A DNA stretch of 64,000 nucleotides from Bacillus crepusculi (GCF_014764715.1 NZ_JACXXE010000001.1:186001-250000); one strand, 5' to 3'; shown: positions 46,680 through 57,421, numbered from the stretch's first letter. The notes: generated from the letters alone by a model not told the origin. Numbers and translations are program-made.

Positions 46680-46724
46680 AAAAAAGTCATTTTCTCTTTT
46701 TACCTGGAGAAAATGACTTTTTTT
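46680..46724. terminator. Bidirectional terminator between ymaD and ebrB
   Basis: AAAAAGTCATTTTCTC and GAGAAAATGACTTTTT are perfectly complementary over 16 bp; A and T tracts serve both directions. Confidence 0.95.
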
Positions 46725-47091
46725 ATGACGTCCATTCAGTTTGATCCATTTGTTCTTTGTTTTCTTCCTTTTGTTTCTTTGACTGATTTAAGACAATTAC
46801 ACCGCATATAACAAGTGCAAGACCGATAAAGCCTTTCATATGAATGGTTTCGTTAAAGAGCACGAGCCCGACAAGAGCGGTGAGTGCTGTTCCGGCGCCA
46901 GACCATGTGGCATAGGCGGATGAGAGCTCAATTGTTTTAAGGGCCAAGCTAAGAAAAGTAAAGGCACATCCAAATCCAATCAGCACCCCCATACTCGGCA
47001 GCAGCTGTGAAAAACCTTGTGAAAGCTTCAGCATCGTACTGCCAAAAACCTCCGTTAAAATGGCCCCTGTTAAATAAAGCATTCCTTTCAT
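46723..47091 (-). CDS. ebrB: EbrB, SMR multidrug efflux subunit
   Basis: A 122-residue small multidrug resistance protein with four membrane helices. The essential Glu is E14 (LTEVFGSTMLK), and the AYATWSGAGTALTA motif is typical. In B. subtilis EbrA and EbrB work as a heterodimer exporting cationic dyes such as ethidium. The C-terminal tail is hydrophilic and longer than in most SMR proteins, as in B. subtilis EbrB. It is the third gene of the TetR-ebrA-ebrB operon. Confidence 0.94.
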   Translation of the reverse strand: MKGMLYLTGAILTEVFGSTMLKLSQGFSQLLPSMGVLIGFGCAFTFLSLALKTIELSSAYATWSGAGTALTALVGLVLFNETIHMKGFIGLALVICGVIVLNQSKKQKEENKEQMDQTEWTS

Positions 47092-47104
47092 CTTCTCACA
47101 TCCT

Positions 47105-47428
47105 TTATGACATATTTAAAAGTACGACCCCTGAGACAAGCATAGCCATTCCAATGATGGCTCTCTGGTTCAAGGTTTCTTTGAAAAAGAGCACACCAAA
47201 AAAAGCCGTGAGGATGGTGCCAACCCCAGACCATGTTGCGTACGACATGCTAAGTGGAATGATGTTAAGTGTTAATGACAGCATATAAAAAGCAAGTGTA
47301 TAGCCAGCGACAACAACAGCGCTAGGCTTTAAGCGTGTAAAGCCATTTGATCGTTTTAACATCACGGCCCCAATCGCTTCTGAAAAAATAGCAACAGCCA
47401 AAAAAAGATACCCGAGGATCATCATCAT
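47105..47428 (-). CDS. ebrA: EbrA, SMR multidrug efflux subunit
   Basis: A 107-residue SMR protein with four membrane helices, essential Glu in FSEAIGAVMLK and the conserved SYATWSGVGT. It pairs with EbrB encoded 13 bases downstream. Its start overlaps the TetR gene stop by 4 bases; ATG 47428 or one of the two following ATG codons may be used. Confidence 0.93.
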   Translation of the reverse strand: MMMILGYLFLAVAIFSEAIGAVMLKRSNGFTRLKPSAVVVAGYTLAFYMLSLTLNIIPLSMSYATWSGVGTILTAFFGVLFFKETLNQRAIIGMAMLVSGVVLLNMS

Positions 47429-47967
47429 CCCTCCTCTAATAAGTGTAAAATCCGATGAAGTAAAAGGTTTTTTTCCTCTCGGTTTAGGGGTTCAAGCTGA
47501 AACATCTCTGAAAACCAAATCCCATCACATGCCAGGCGGATCAGCTGGCTCAGCGCAGGGTCATTTATTTCCTCCGCTGCTTTCTCCTTGAACTCTGCAT
47601 AAAAATCACGCCATGGGTTCAATAATGCTTCATCAAAAGACATGGTGGCTAGCATGCTTGTACATAACTGGGTTGTGTTTTGCATATCCAGATCATGTAA
47701 TGTCGCCAAAATATATGCCCGTACATAAGGAGCCTTTTCGGTTTTGAAGGATTCCTGATACGACTCGAGCTGCTGACGAAAGCAAAGGATCGCATGCTCA
47801 TTCATTTTTTGAATAAGCTCTTCCTTGCTTGAAAAATGATAAAGCAGGCCGGCTTTGGTCATATGTGCATGCTCTGCTACCTGCTGAAGGGTCAGCCCGC
47901 TTAATCCTTCTTTTAAAATCGTACAAGCAGCGGCCTCGAAAATTTGCTCTTTTTTCGTTTTAGACAT
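47425..47967 (-). CDS. TetR-family repressor of the ebrAB operon
   Basis: A 180-residue TetR regulator. The HTH is at residues ~8-55 (LTLQQVAEHAHMTKAGLLYHFSSKEELIQ); the rest is an all-helical ligand domain with Met and aromatic residues, as expected for lipophilic drug sensing. It heads an operon with ebrA (4-base overlap) and ebrB. A classical TetR palindrome sits 14 bases upstream of its start, pointing to autoregulation. I do not recall a TetR gene at this place in B. subtilis. Confidence 0.9.
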   Translation of the reverse strand: MSKTKKEQIFEAAACTILKEGLSGLTLQQVAEHAHMTKAGLLYHFSSKEELIQKMNEHAILCFRQQLESYQESFKTEKAPYVRAYILATLHDLDMQNTTQLCTSMLATMSFDEALLNPWRDFYAEFKEKAAEEINDPALSQLIRLACDGIWFSEMFQLEPLNREEKNLLLHRILHLLEEG

Positions 47968-47980
47968 AAAAAAAACACCT

Positions 47981-48004
47981 ACTTTACTGAACGGTCGGTA
48001 AAGT
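47981..48004. promoter_or_regulatory. TetR-type operator upstream of the TetR-ebrAB operon
   Basis: ACTTTAC (47981-47987) and GTAAAGT (47998-48004) flank a centre with ACCGACCGTTCAGTA on the minus strand, a common TetR-family operator form. Confidence 0.8.
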
Positions 48005-48075
48005 AAATGTTAACTCATGAAAAACGAGAGTGTCAATCGATTCATTTTATGAAAGGGTGTTTTCACTAAAAAATC

Positions 48076-48348
48076 TTAATAATAAGGGTATGGTCCATAT
48101 GGTGGGTATGGCGGTGGATAAGGATATCCATAGCCATATCCTGGGGCAAGCAAGGATCCAGCAAGTAGTCCTCCGGCAAAACCACCTAAAAATGGAGGTC
48201 CAAAAAATCCAGGTCTCCCAAAACCAAATCCAGGGCGTCCGAATCCAAATCCAGGTCTCCCAAAACCAAATCCAGGTCTTCCAAATCCAAATCCAAAAGG
48301 TCTTCTCATGTCTTCTTGAATAAACGGCGGTGTGTCAAAATAATTCAT
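48076..48348 (-). CDS. ymaG: YmaG-type Gly/Phe/Pro-rich inner spore coat protein
   Basis: A 90-residue protein with four tandem GFGFGRP-type heptads (residues ~18-47), a Gly/Leu-rich hydrophobic patch (FLGGFAGGLLAGSLLAPG) and a Tyr/Pro-rich tail. Size, composition and position next to ymaF fit YmaG, an inner coat protein in B. subtilis. AGAGGAG precedes the start. The heptads come from a 21-base DNA repeat (about 48205-48300), so copy number may vary between strains. Confidence 0.75.
   Translation of the reverse strand: MNYFDTPPFIQEDMRRPFGFGFGRPGFGFGRPGFGFGRPGFGFGRPGFFGPPFLGGFAGGLLAGSLLAPGYGYGYPYPPPYPPYGPYPYY
48205..48300 (-). repeat. 21-base tandem repeat inside ymaG
   Basis: About four units of a 21-base repeat encode the GFGFGRP heptads. 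Units differ by a few silent changes. Confidence 0.8.
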
Positions 48349-48452
48349 AAAAAAAGGCTCCTCTCACATAAAATCACTGTAACTGACATCAGTGTATTCA
48401 AATGGCCTACATGTGTTTGGGTGACCGCCTAATATAAGGAGGAATGTCAAAA

Positions 48453-48854
48453 ATGGGCCTGTATCCATCTGATTGGGCAAAATGCCCGCCGCATGCTCAT
48501 GCATATAAAGCACGTACGGATGTAACAGAAGAGCATGATCATTTAATAGAAGGTATTTCTCAGCCTGTAAATGGAAGCAGTACTGACAAGCATACGCATT
48601 ATTATCGCGGGATCACCTCTTTTGAAAGGGGGCATTTCCACAGATACTATGGCATCACAGGGCCTGCTATCCCTAGAGTGGATGGAACGCATTATCACGA
48701 GATTGAGGAAGTCACGTATTCTGCTTATACAGATCCTGTCCCCATCCGATACGGAGGTGTCGTCTATAGTCCAGATCAAGAGCGGCCAACACATACCCAT
48801 CGTTTAAAAGGAAAAACTTATGAAGTGGTCGGAAATGAACCATTCGGCTGGTGA
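48453..48854 (+). CDS. ymaF: YmaF family protein
   Basis: A 133-residue protein with repeated His motifs (HAHAYKART, KHTHYYRG, GHFHRYYG, HYHEIEE, THTHRLKG), typical of the YmaF domain, which has a role in B. subtilis spores but no defined activity. Regular spacing of HxH suggests metal binding by a beta-repeat structure. ATG 48453 is preferred over ATG 48444, which is directly adjacent to the AAGGAGG site. Confidence 0.85.
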   Translation: MGLYPSDWAKCPPHAHAYKARTDVTEEHDHLIEGISQPVNGSSTDKHTHYYRGITSFERGHFHRYYGITGPAIPRVDGTHYHEIEEVTYSAYTDPVPIRYGGVVYSPDQERPTHTHRLKGKTYEVVGNEPFGW

Positions 48855-48885
48855 TGAGCAGTATATAGGAGAGAAAGAGAAGTTA

Positions 48886-48894
48886 TGCTATACT
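48886..48894 (+). promoter_or_regulatory. Extended -10 promoter of miaA-hfq
   Basis: TGCTATACT is an extended -10 match 30 bases upstream of the miaA start. Confidence 0.5.
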
Positions 48895-48923
48895 GTAGGC
48901 AGTTTGTAAAAGAGAGTGATGTT

Positions 48924-49880
48924 ATGAAGAAAGCGAAACAACCAGTGATTGTGTTAGTAGGACCGACGGCTGTTGGCAAAACAAAGCTGAGCATTGATAT
49001 AGCCAAAGCATTTAATGGAGAGATCATCAGCGGGGATTCTATGCAGATTTATAAAGGAATGGATATTGGAACAGCAAAAATCACCCCTGAAGAAATGGAA
49101 GGCATCCCGCACCATCTCATTGATATTAAACAGCCGGACGAATCATTTTCTACTGCTGAATTTCAGCAGCTTGTCCGTTTGAAAATCAAAGAGATTGCCG
49201 CTAGAGGAAAAACGCCAATGATTGTCGGCGGAACAGGCCTGTATATTCAATCTGTTTTATATGATTACACATTTACCGACGAGAAAAGTGATCCTGCTTT
49301 TAGAGAGGAAATGACGCTGTTCGAACAGCAGCATGGACCTCTTCAGCTGCACGAAAAGCTAAAGGCAGTAGATCCTGACGCTGCAAAAGCGATCCACCCG
49401 AATAATGTCAGGCGTGTGATCCGGGCGCTTGAGGTGATACATACAACTGGACAGAAAATGTCTGAGATGCAAAACGGGCATCAGGAAGCACCTCTTTATG
49501 ACACAGCCTTCATTGGGCTGAAAATGGAGCGAGAGCTTTTGTACGAGCGCATTCATCAAAGAATTGATATGATGTTAGATGAAGGCTTAATTGAAGAAGT
49601 GAGAGCGCTATATCAATCTGGTTTGAAGGATTGTCAATCTGTTCAAGCGATTGGTTATAAAGAACTGTATGCCTATTTTCAAGGTGACTGCTCTCTTGAT
49701 GAAGCCATCCGGCAATTAAAGCAAAATTCCCGGCGATATGCGAAGCGTCAGTTTACGTGGTTCCGTAATAAAATGGATGTCACTTGGTTTGATATGACAC
49801 CCCCTTGCCACTTTTCAGACAAAAAAGAGGAAATTTTCGCATATATAGCAGGAAAGCTAGGACTTAAAGCGAAACTGTAG
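48924..49880 (+). CDS. miaA: tRNA dimethylallyltransferase MiaA
   Basis: A 318-residue enzyme adding a dimethylallyl group to A37 of tRNAs. The P-loop is GPTAVGKTK (residues ~12-20); other motifs are [23 protein letters not shown] and QAIGYKE. Start ATG 48924 ([15 protein letters not shown]) is preferred to an in-frame start 39 bases upstream, which lies in the promoter. Its product feeds MiaB. hfq follows after 25 bases. Confidence 0.97.
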   Translation: MKKAKQPVIVLVGPTAVGKTKLSIDIAKAFNGEIISGDSMQIYKGMDIGTAKITPEEMEGIPHHLIDIKQPDESFSTAEFQQLVRLKIKEIAARGKTPMIVGGTGLYIQSVLYDYTFTDEKSDPAFREEMTLFEQQHGPLQLHEKLKAVDPDAAKAIHPNNVRRVIRALEVIHTTGQKMSEMQNGHQEAPLYDTAFIGLKMERELLYERIHQRIDMMLDEGLIEEVRALYQSGLKDCQSVQAIGYKELYAYFQGDCSLDEAIRQLKQNSRRYAKRQFTWFRNKMDVTWFDMTPPCHFSDKKEEIFAYIAGKLGLKAKL

Positions 49881-49905
49881 TTATCAGAATCGAGGAGGAC
49901 GAAAC

Positions 49906-50127
49906 ATGAAACCGATTAATATTCAGGACCAATTTTTGAATCAGATCCGCAAAGACAATACATTTGTCACCGTATTTTTACTGAATGGCTTTCAGCTTCG
50001 CGGTCAAGTGAAGGGATTTGACAATTTCACAGTGCTGCTTGAGACAGAAGGGAAGCAGCAGCTTATTTATAAACATGCCATTTCTACATTTGCACCTCAA
50101 AAAAATGTAAATCTAGAATTAGAATAG
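49906..50127 (+). CDS. hfq: RNA chaperone Hfq
   Basis: A 73-residue Sm-like protein, the usual Bacillus length, forming a hexamer that binds U- and A-rich RNA. Sm1 motif [22 protein letters not shown] and Sm2 motif [10 protein letters not shown] are intact, and no acidic C-terminal tail is present. GAGGAGG precedes the ATG. Role in Bacillus is limited compared with enterics. Confidence 0.97.
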   Translation: MKPINIQDQFLNQIRKDNTFVTVFLLNGFQLRGQVKGFDNFTVLLETEGKQQLIYKHAISTFAPQKNVNLELE

Positions 50128-50141
50128 GACATTTTGTACCC

Positions 50142-50212
50142 AATAGCCCCATGCATCTGCGAATAAACCGGCCGGAACCCGCTACGTTTTTTGTCAGTGC
50201 AGAGGGGCTATT
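50142..50212 (+). ncRNA. Structured 3' element after hfq (terminator or small RNA)
   Basis: AATAGCCCC plus TCTGC (50142-50160) can pair with GCAGA plus GGGGCTATT (50199-50212), with a 5-base bulge, enclosing a 38-base apical region that has the palindrome CCGGCCGG. TTTTG follows. It may be an unusual terminator for miaA-hfq or a processed 3' RNA. No known RNA family was recognised. Confidence 0.45.
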
Positions 50213-50288
50213 TTGCATGTCGTGAAACTTTTCTGTCCATTTTGCGTATGATTCCTTATTGGACATTTAAAAGGGTGAGGGGATTTAT

Positions 50289-50615
50289 ATGGAAAATGCA
50301 GAGCTTGAATTAAGAAGGATTAGAGTGATCCTTCTTTTGATTGGGATTGTTGTCTTATTTGGATCATGTGCCATCTCAAACATCGAAACGAGACAAGAAA
50401 GCTGGTACAACTATTCTCATCAAGATGATCATGGAAATATAGATGGCATGATGCAATCAGCTGTTGCGCTAAAAAATAATCACTTTGCTGTTGTCAAAGA
50501 GGACGAAGTACTTGTGTACCGGTTTGATGAAAAAGAAGGGCAGCTGACCCTCGTTAAAACGAAGTACATAGATGAATGGGACGAAGAAAATGATGATGGC
50601 TCTGATGAAGAGTAA
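50289..50615 (+). CDS. ymzC: YmzC-like small membrane protein
   Basis: A 108-residue protein with one membrane helix (residues ~10-28, VILLLIGIVVLFGSCA) and an acidic C-terminal domain facing out. Position between hfq and ymzA matches B. subtilis ymzC; sequence function unknown. GAGGGG precedes ATG 50289. Confidence 0.7.
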   Translation: MENAELELRRIRVILLLIGIVVLFGSCAISNIETRQESWYNYSHQDDHGNIDGMMQSAVALKNNHFAVVKEDEVLVYRFDEKEGQLTLVKTKYIDEWDEENDDGSDEE

Positions 50616-50695
50616 GCACGTAAATTTACAAATGAATGTGAAGTCGCTACACTATAATCATGCATTAGACATCTAGGGCAGAAAAGGATGAGTTC

Positions 50696-50908
50696 ATGAT
50701 ACACAAAATTAAAATTAATCACTGGGAACAAACTTGTGAAGACGACTCCTGTTTCGAATATGGAACAAGCGTTTCTGTAAATGGGAAAGAATTAGTGAGA
50801 GAAGCTTCAATCGTCTCTGCGCTTGAAGCGGTGCTAAAAGAATTAGGTGTTGAAGTGGAAATTACAGAAGTGTCAGAAGATTTACAGTGCGATGCCTACA
50901 AAAAATAA
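50696..50908 (+). CDS. ymzA: YmzA-like small hypothetical protein
   Basis: A 70-residue acidic soluble protein with two Cys pairs (CEDDSC and a later C). Located just before nrdI as in B. subtilis ymzA. AAAAGGATG lies about 9 bases before the start, and TATAAT at 50653-50658 may be its -10. Function unknown. Confidence 0.7.
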   Translation: MIHKIKINHWEQTCEDDSCFEYGTSVSVNGKELVREASIVSALEAVLKELGVEVEITEVSEDLQCDAYKK

Positions 50909-50944
50909 AACAAAAAGTCTAGTCTACTAAGCGATTTTTTTTCA

Positions 50945-51072
50945 TGTTATGATAGATTTCGGTTTCAGTTGAATAGGGAGTAGGGCAGTCTATTTTTAGA
51001 TCCTGCTCTGCTCTATTTATTTGAACGTACGAGTTCGGCTATGAATGTTCGGCCGGGTTGGTTGATTTTTTT
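50945..51072 (+). other. Structured region between ymzA and nrdI; possible small RNA
   Basis: An extended -10 TGTTATGAT (50945-50953) is followed by a long hairpin: arms 50972-50988 and 51003-51017 pair over 15 positions with a 2-base bulge and two G-T pairs. GAAC/GTTC and CGGC/GCCG repeats and a T7 run (51066-51072) follow. There is no reading frame. It could be a leader remnant, a 3' end for ymzA or a separate transcript. Confidence 0.4.
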
Positions 51073-51081
51073 CGTTTCGAA

Positions 51082-51129
51082 CATCTATATGTTGTGTTTT
51101 AAAAAAACATAGTATACTATATATAGTGA
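51082..51129 (+). promoter_or_regulatory. Two NrdR-box matches upstream of nrdI
   Basis: Against the NrdR box ACACwATATATwGTGT, 51114-51129 matches at 14 of 16 positions (core ACTATATATAGT) and 51082-51097 at 12 of 16. The boxes are 32 bases apart, three helical turns, as NrdR sites usually are. They would repress the ribonucleotide reductase operon when dATP is high. Confidence 0.7.
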
Positions 51130-51161
51130 ATAACGAAATGATCAACAATACTAAAAACTAG

Positions 51162-53628
<2,467 letters not shown>

Positions 53629-53645
53629 TTAAAGGAGAGTTTAAC

Positions 53646-54626
53646 GTGACAAAAATTTATGATGCAGCCAACTGGTCAAAACACGAAGATGATTTTACAC
53701 AAATGTTTTACAACCAAAATGTAAAGCAGTTCTGGCTTCCTGAAGAAATTTCCTTAAACGGGGATCTCTTAACATGGAAATATTTAGGTGAAGAAGAGCG
53801 GGATACGTACATGAAGGTACTTGCTGGACTGACTTTACTTGATACAGAACAAGGAAATACGGGTATGCCGATTGTGGCAGAACATGTAGACGGCCATCAG
53901 CGTAAAGCGGTGTTGAACTTTATGGCCATGATGGAAAATGCGGTGCATGCGAAATCATACTCAAATATCTTCATGACACTTGCACCAACTGAAACCATTA
54001 GTGAAGTGTTTGAATGGGTCAAGAAGAATAAATTCCTGCAAAAGAAAGCAGATATGATTGTCAGTTTATACCGTTCGATTCAAAAAGACGATCCTATCTC
54101 CCTCTTTAAAGCAATGGTTGCTTCTGTTTATTTAGAAAGCTTCCTATTTTATAGCGGCTTTTACTACCCGCTTTATTTCTATGGACAAGGGAAGCTTATG
54201 CAAAGTGGTGAAATCATTAACTTGATTTTGCGCGATGAAGCGATTCACGGTGTGTACGTCGGATTATTAGCACAAGAAATTTACAACAAACAAACACCGG
54301 ACGTGCAAAAAGAGCTATATGATTTCTCTATCCATCTGCTCAATGAGCTTTATGAAAATGAGCTACATTACACTGAAGATATTTATGACCAAGTCAATTT
54401 ATCGCATGATGTGAAAAAGTTCATTCGTTACAATGCCAATAAAGCGTTAATGAACCTTGGATTTGCCCCTTACTTTGAAGAAGAAGAGATTAACCCTATT
54501 GTGTTGAACGGACTCAATACAAAAACAAAGTCACATGACTTCTTCTCAATGAAAGGGAACGGCTACAAAAAAGCAACAGTTGAGCCGTTAAAAGATGACG
54601 ACTTCTTCTTTGGAGATGAATCATAA
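53646..54626 (+). CDS. nrdF: Class Ib ribonucleoside-diphosphate reductase, beta subunit
   Basis: A 326-residue metal-tyrosyl radical subunit. Metal ligands lie in [24 protein letters not shown] (with the radical Tyr nearby) and LRDEAIHG. Start GTG 53646 ([17 protein letters not shown]) follows AAAGGAGAG; the earlier in-frame ATG at 53616 lies within nrdE. Works with NrdE and is loaded with manganese with help of NrdI. Confidence 0.97.
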   Translation: MTKIYDAANWSKHEDDFTQMFYNQNVKQFWLPEEISLNGDLLTWKYLGEEERDTYMKVLAGLTLLDTEQGNTGMPIVAEHVDGHQRKAVLNFMAMMENAVHAKSYSNIFMTLAPTETISEVFEWVKKNKFLQKKADMIVSLYRSIQKDDPISLFKAMVASVYLESFLFYSGFYYPLYFYGQGKLMQSGEIINLILRDEAIHGVYVGLLAQEIYNKQTPDVQKELYDFSIHLLNELYENELHYTEDIYDQVNLSHDVKKFIRYNANKALMNLGFAPYFEEEEINPIVLNGLNTKTKSHDFFSMKGNGYKKATVEPLKDDDFFFGDES

Positions 54627-54633
54627 GTAAAAC

Positions 54634-54672
54634 GCAAAAGTCAAAACGCAGCATTCGTTTTGGCTTTTTGCC
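54634..54672 (+). terminator. Terminator after nrdF
   Basis: GCAAAAGTCAAAACG and CGTTTTGGCTTTTTGC pair with minor mismatches around a 6-base loop. Confidence 0.7.
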
Positions 54673-54710
54673 ATTTCTTACAACAAGTGACACACTGGAG
54701 GTAACCGAAC

Positions 54711-55328
54711 ATGGGAAAAATGGATGAAATCATTTTAGTCGCACCGCGCGCGCGCGTTTTCCAAAACGAAACACTTGCGTTTAATGGAGTGAATAGTGAA
54801 GAGGAAACAATCAACACCATCATGAAAGAAATCGAAGAGCACTTTGAAGAGATGCGAAGAGGCGATGCAGAAGAAAATCCTGACTTCAAGCAGCCGATTC
54901 CTTATGTTGTCATTAAGCGTGAGGACGAAGTGTATGTATATGAAAGACTTCAAGGCGGGGGAGAATCGAGATTACATCATAAGCTATCTCTTGGCTTTGG
55001 CGGTCATATGAATTTTATCGAAGGAAAAGATTTTACTGAGATCCTTAAAGAAAATACCGATCGTGAACTGGACGAGGAACTTTTGATTCAAGAAGAAGAC
55101 AAACTTGAGATGAAAACCCTTGGACTCATCAATGATGATGACAACAGTGTCGGCCGTGTGCATATTGGCCTGTTATCAGCCCTTGAATTATCGCCGGGTG
55201 CTCATGTAGAAGTAAAAGAAACAGATCAAATCGCAGGAAAATGGATGAAAGTAGCAGACTTGAAAAAGCCTGAATACTTCGATCGTCTTGAAACATGGTC
55301 TCAATTTGTCGTGAACATCTTAGCATAA
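54711..55328 (+). CDS. ymaB: YmaB, Nudix-like protein
   Basis: A 205-residue protein close to B. subtilis YmaB. A Nudix-like region is seen around residues 85-130 (GFGGHMNFIEGKDFTEILKENTDRELDEEL), although the canonical GX5EX7REUXEEXGU is degenerate (RELDEEL kept). It may act on nucleotides or on deoxyribonucleotide supply by proximity to nrd genes. ATG 54711 follows GGAGG. The codons for PRARV contain a 12-base CG run. Confidence 0.88.
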   Translation: MGKMDEIILVAPRARVFQNETLAFNGVNSEEETINTIMKEIEEHFEEMRRGDAEENPDFKQPIPYVVIKREDEVYVYERLQGGGESRLHHKLSLGFGGHMNFIEGKDFTEILKENTDRELDEELLIQEEDKLEMKTLGLINDDDNSVGRVHIGLLSALELSPGAHVEVKETDQIAGKWMKVADLKKPEYFDRLETWSQFVVNILA

Positions 55329-55341
55329 ATGGGTAGACAAC

Positions 55342-55380
55342 AAACCGGCTCTAAAGATGCCTTGAGCCGGTTTGTTTTTT
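55342..55380. terminator. Terminator between ymaB and cwlC
   Basis: AAACCGGCTC and GAGCCGGTTT pair perfectly over 10 bp with a 12-base loop and T7 for the plus strand; the convergent cwlC may use it as well. Confidence 0.9.
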
Positions 55381-55382
55381 TG

Positions 55383-56141
55383 TTATTGGAAAACGAATGC
55401 ATCGTGACCGGCCTGCTTCAATCGAGCAACGAGGTCATCTGCATTTTGCTTTGAACGAAAAGCCCCAGCTTGTACCCGGAACATCCCGCCTTCTAGTAAG
55501 ACGAGTGCTTCGAATCCTTTGGATTTAAGTGTAGCAACTAGCTCATACGCATTGGTTTTCACCTTGAAAGCCCCTGCCTGCACTTTATAAAGATTACCTG
55601 CTTTTTTCTTCAACTGAAAGGCATTCTCTAATCCATTGGCATGAGCACGAGCGATGCCTTGAAGGAAAGTAGCGTTCCGGAGCTTATTTGCATCAGCTGT
55701 TGTATCAATGAAACCGTTCTCTGTTAAAATAGCGGACATAGAAGTTTCACGAAGAACGTGGAAGTTCGCAGTTTTCTTGCCGCGGTCGGCAAAATCAACC
55801 GAGCGGACAATTTCATCATGGAGGGCATGACGATACGTGGTTGTTGGTGCTGAAACGTCAGGATACACATAGCTTTCAAAACCTGTACCCCCGCCAGCAT
55901 TAATATGAATAGACACGAAATAGTCAGCTCCCCAGCTATTTGCTGCATTCGTACGCTGGGATAAAGTGACGGATTGGTCAATTGAACGACTTAAGCGGAC
56001 GGAAACCCCATCATATTCACTAATCAATATATCTCTCAGTAAAAGTGCGATTTGAAGTGTGAGATTTTTCTCCAAAAGTCCATTAGCACTAGCTCCAGAA
56101 TCTGTTCCTCCGTGGCCAGGATCAATAAAAATTTTCACCAT
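55383..56141 (-). CDS. cwlC: CwlC, sporulation-specific N-acetylmuramoyl-L-alanine amidase
   Basis: A 252-residue Amidase_3 enzyme cutting the bond between muramic acid and L-alanine during mother-cell lysis. Zinc ligands are H10 (DPGHGGTDSG), E24 (GLLEKNLT) and H79 (SIHINAG), and the catalytic Glu is E141 (LTENGFID); these positions equal those of B. subtilis CwlC. Two SPOR repeats follow (~184-219 and ~220-252), which bind denuded glycan. No signal peptide, as in B. subtilis. GAGGTG precedes the start, and a sigma-K -10 match is upstream. Confidence 0.97.
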   Translation of the reverse strand: MVKIFIDPGHGGTDSGASANGLLEKNLTLQIALLLRDILISEYDGVSVRLSRSIDQSVTLSQRTNAANSWGADYFVSIHINAGGGTGFESYVYPDVSAPTTTYRHALHDEIVRSVDFADRGKKTANFHVLRETSMSAILTENGFIDTTADANKLRNATFLQGIARAHANGLENAFQLKKKAGNLYKVQAGAFKVKTNAYELVATLKSKGFEALVLLEGGMFRVQAGAFRSKQNADDLVARLKQAGHDAFVFQ

Positions 56142-56160
56142 CTATTCATCACCTCATCTT

Positions 56161-56169
56161 TATTTTATG
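56161..56169 (-). promoter_or_regulatory. Sigma-K -10 match of cwlC
   Basis: Minus-strand CATAAAATA fully matches CATAnnnTA, 20 bases before the start. An ACA triplet lies upstream with a gap 2-3 bases longer than ideal. B. subtilis cwlC is a sigma-K gene. Confidence 0.55.
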
Positions 56170-56461
56170 AGGAAATAGAAGAATTGCCTGTACCAAATGC
56201 GGAAATCATTGAGACTCTTTTCTGCACAATTTGTGATGAGAAAGCTACATTTTTCTAAGAAAAAGCAAATTGTTGGTTTGTCCGCCTAAAAGGGATGAAT
56301 ACAATGGAAATAGCACATCATTTCCTGGGAAACCGCAGAAATCCCTACAATATTCGGTATCTCGGGTCATTTTGACAGCAAACTTGGGCTTAAGCGGGCG
56401 ATTGTCACGATTACAGCTCCACCCGAATAGAATAAAGAGAGAAGAGCGAGAGGTGAATACG

Positions 56462-57421
56462 TTGGAGCGAGCTGTCACATATAAAAATAACGGCCAAATC
56501 AATATTATACTTAACGGACAAAAGCAAGTATTGGTTGATGCAGATTCAGAGGCAGAGTACCTAGAAGCCTTGCAGAAAAATGAGGCAAAACACAGCATCT
56601 TGCGGGAAATAGAGCGTGAAATGAACAGCCTTGTCGGTATGGATGAAATGAAACGAAACATAAAAGAGATTTATGCTTGGATTTTTGTCAATCAGAAAAG
56701 ACAGGAACAAGGATTAAAGGTAGGAAAACAAGCACTTCATATGATGTTCAAAGGGAATCCAGGAACGGGGAAAACAACGGTTGCAAGGCTTGTCGGAAAG
56801 CTATTCTTTGAAATGAATGTCCTCTCTAAGGGGCACTTAATTGAAGCCGAACGCGGTGATCTCGTTGGGGAATACATTGGGCATACTGCGCAGAAAACAA
56901 GGGATTTAATTAAAAAATCACTAGGCGGTATTTTGTTCATTGACGAAGCCTATTCTCTGGCCCGCGGTGGAGAAAAGGATTTTGGGAAAGAAGCGATTGA
57001 TACATTAGTGAAACATATGGAGGACAAACAGCACGAATTCATTCTCATCCTCGCTGGTTACTCCAAGGAAATGGATCATTTTCTATCTTTAAACCCCGGC
57101 CTTCAATCAAGATTTCCAATCAATATCAGCTTTCCTGATTATACAGTCGATCAGCTTATGGATATTGCAAAACGAATGATGGCTGACAGGGAATATATCT
57201 TTACCCAAGAAGCAGAATGGAAGCTGCGAGATTATTTGATGCACATTAAGAGCACCACGAGTCCTGCAAAATTCAGCAACGGAAGGTTTGTGCGAAACAC
57301 CATTGAAAAGGCGATCCGAACCCAGGCGATGAGGCTGCTGCTTGTGGATCATTATGATAAAAAAGATCTGCTCACCATTAAAAGTCATGATCTTCAAATG
57401 AAAGAGGATACGCCTTCTTGA
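56462..57421 (+). CDS. spoVK: Stage V sporulation protein K, AAA ATPase
   Basis: A 320-residue CbbX-like AAA+ ATPase required for spore maturation. Walker A GNPGTGKTT is at residues ~98-106, Walker B GILFIDEAYSL, and the pore loop EYIGHTAQKT. The product is almost the same as B. subtilis SpoVK from LERAVTYKNNGQINIILNG onward, so the start is TTG 56462 with GAGAGGTGA upstream, not the ATG at 56270. The ~320 bases between cwlC and this start hold no other gene; they should contain the promoters of both. Confidence 0.95.
   Translation: MERAVTYKNNGQINIILNGQKQVLVDADSEAEYLEALQKNEAKHSILREIEREMNSLVGMDEMKRNIKEIYAWIFVNQKRQEQGLKVGKQALHMMFKGNPGTGKTTVARLVGKLFFEMNVLSKGHLIEAERGDLVGEYIGHTAQKTRDLIKKSLGGILFIDEAYSLARGGEKDFGKEAIDTLVKHMEDKQHEFILILAGYSKEMDHFLSLNPGLQSRFPINISFPDYTVDQLMDIAKRMMADREYIFTQEAEWKLRDYLMHIKSTTSPAKFSNGRFVRNTIEKAIRTQAMRLLLVDHYDKKDLLTIKSHDLQMKEDTPS

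Noticed and set aside
48030-48323. 97-codon plus-strand frame opposite ymaG
   Set aside because: It mirrors the 21-base repeats of ymaG; the minus strand has the ribosome site and coat-like composition.
48076-48348. Repeats in ymaG considered as a CRISPR-like array
   Set aside because: Units are 21 bases, contiguous without spacers and in frame with a coding sequence.
56270-56461. Upstream extension of spoVK by 64 residues
   Set aside because: No ribosome site at 56270, and the family N-terminus begins at TTG 56462.
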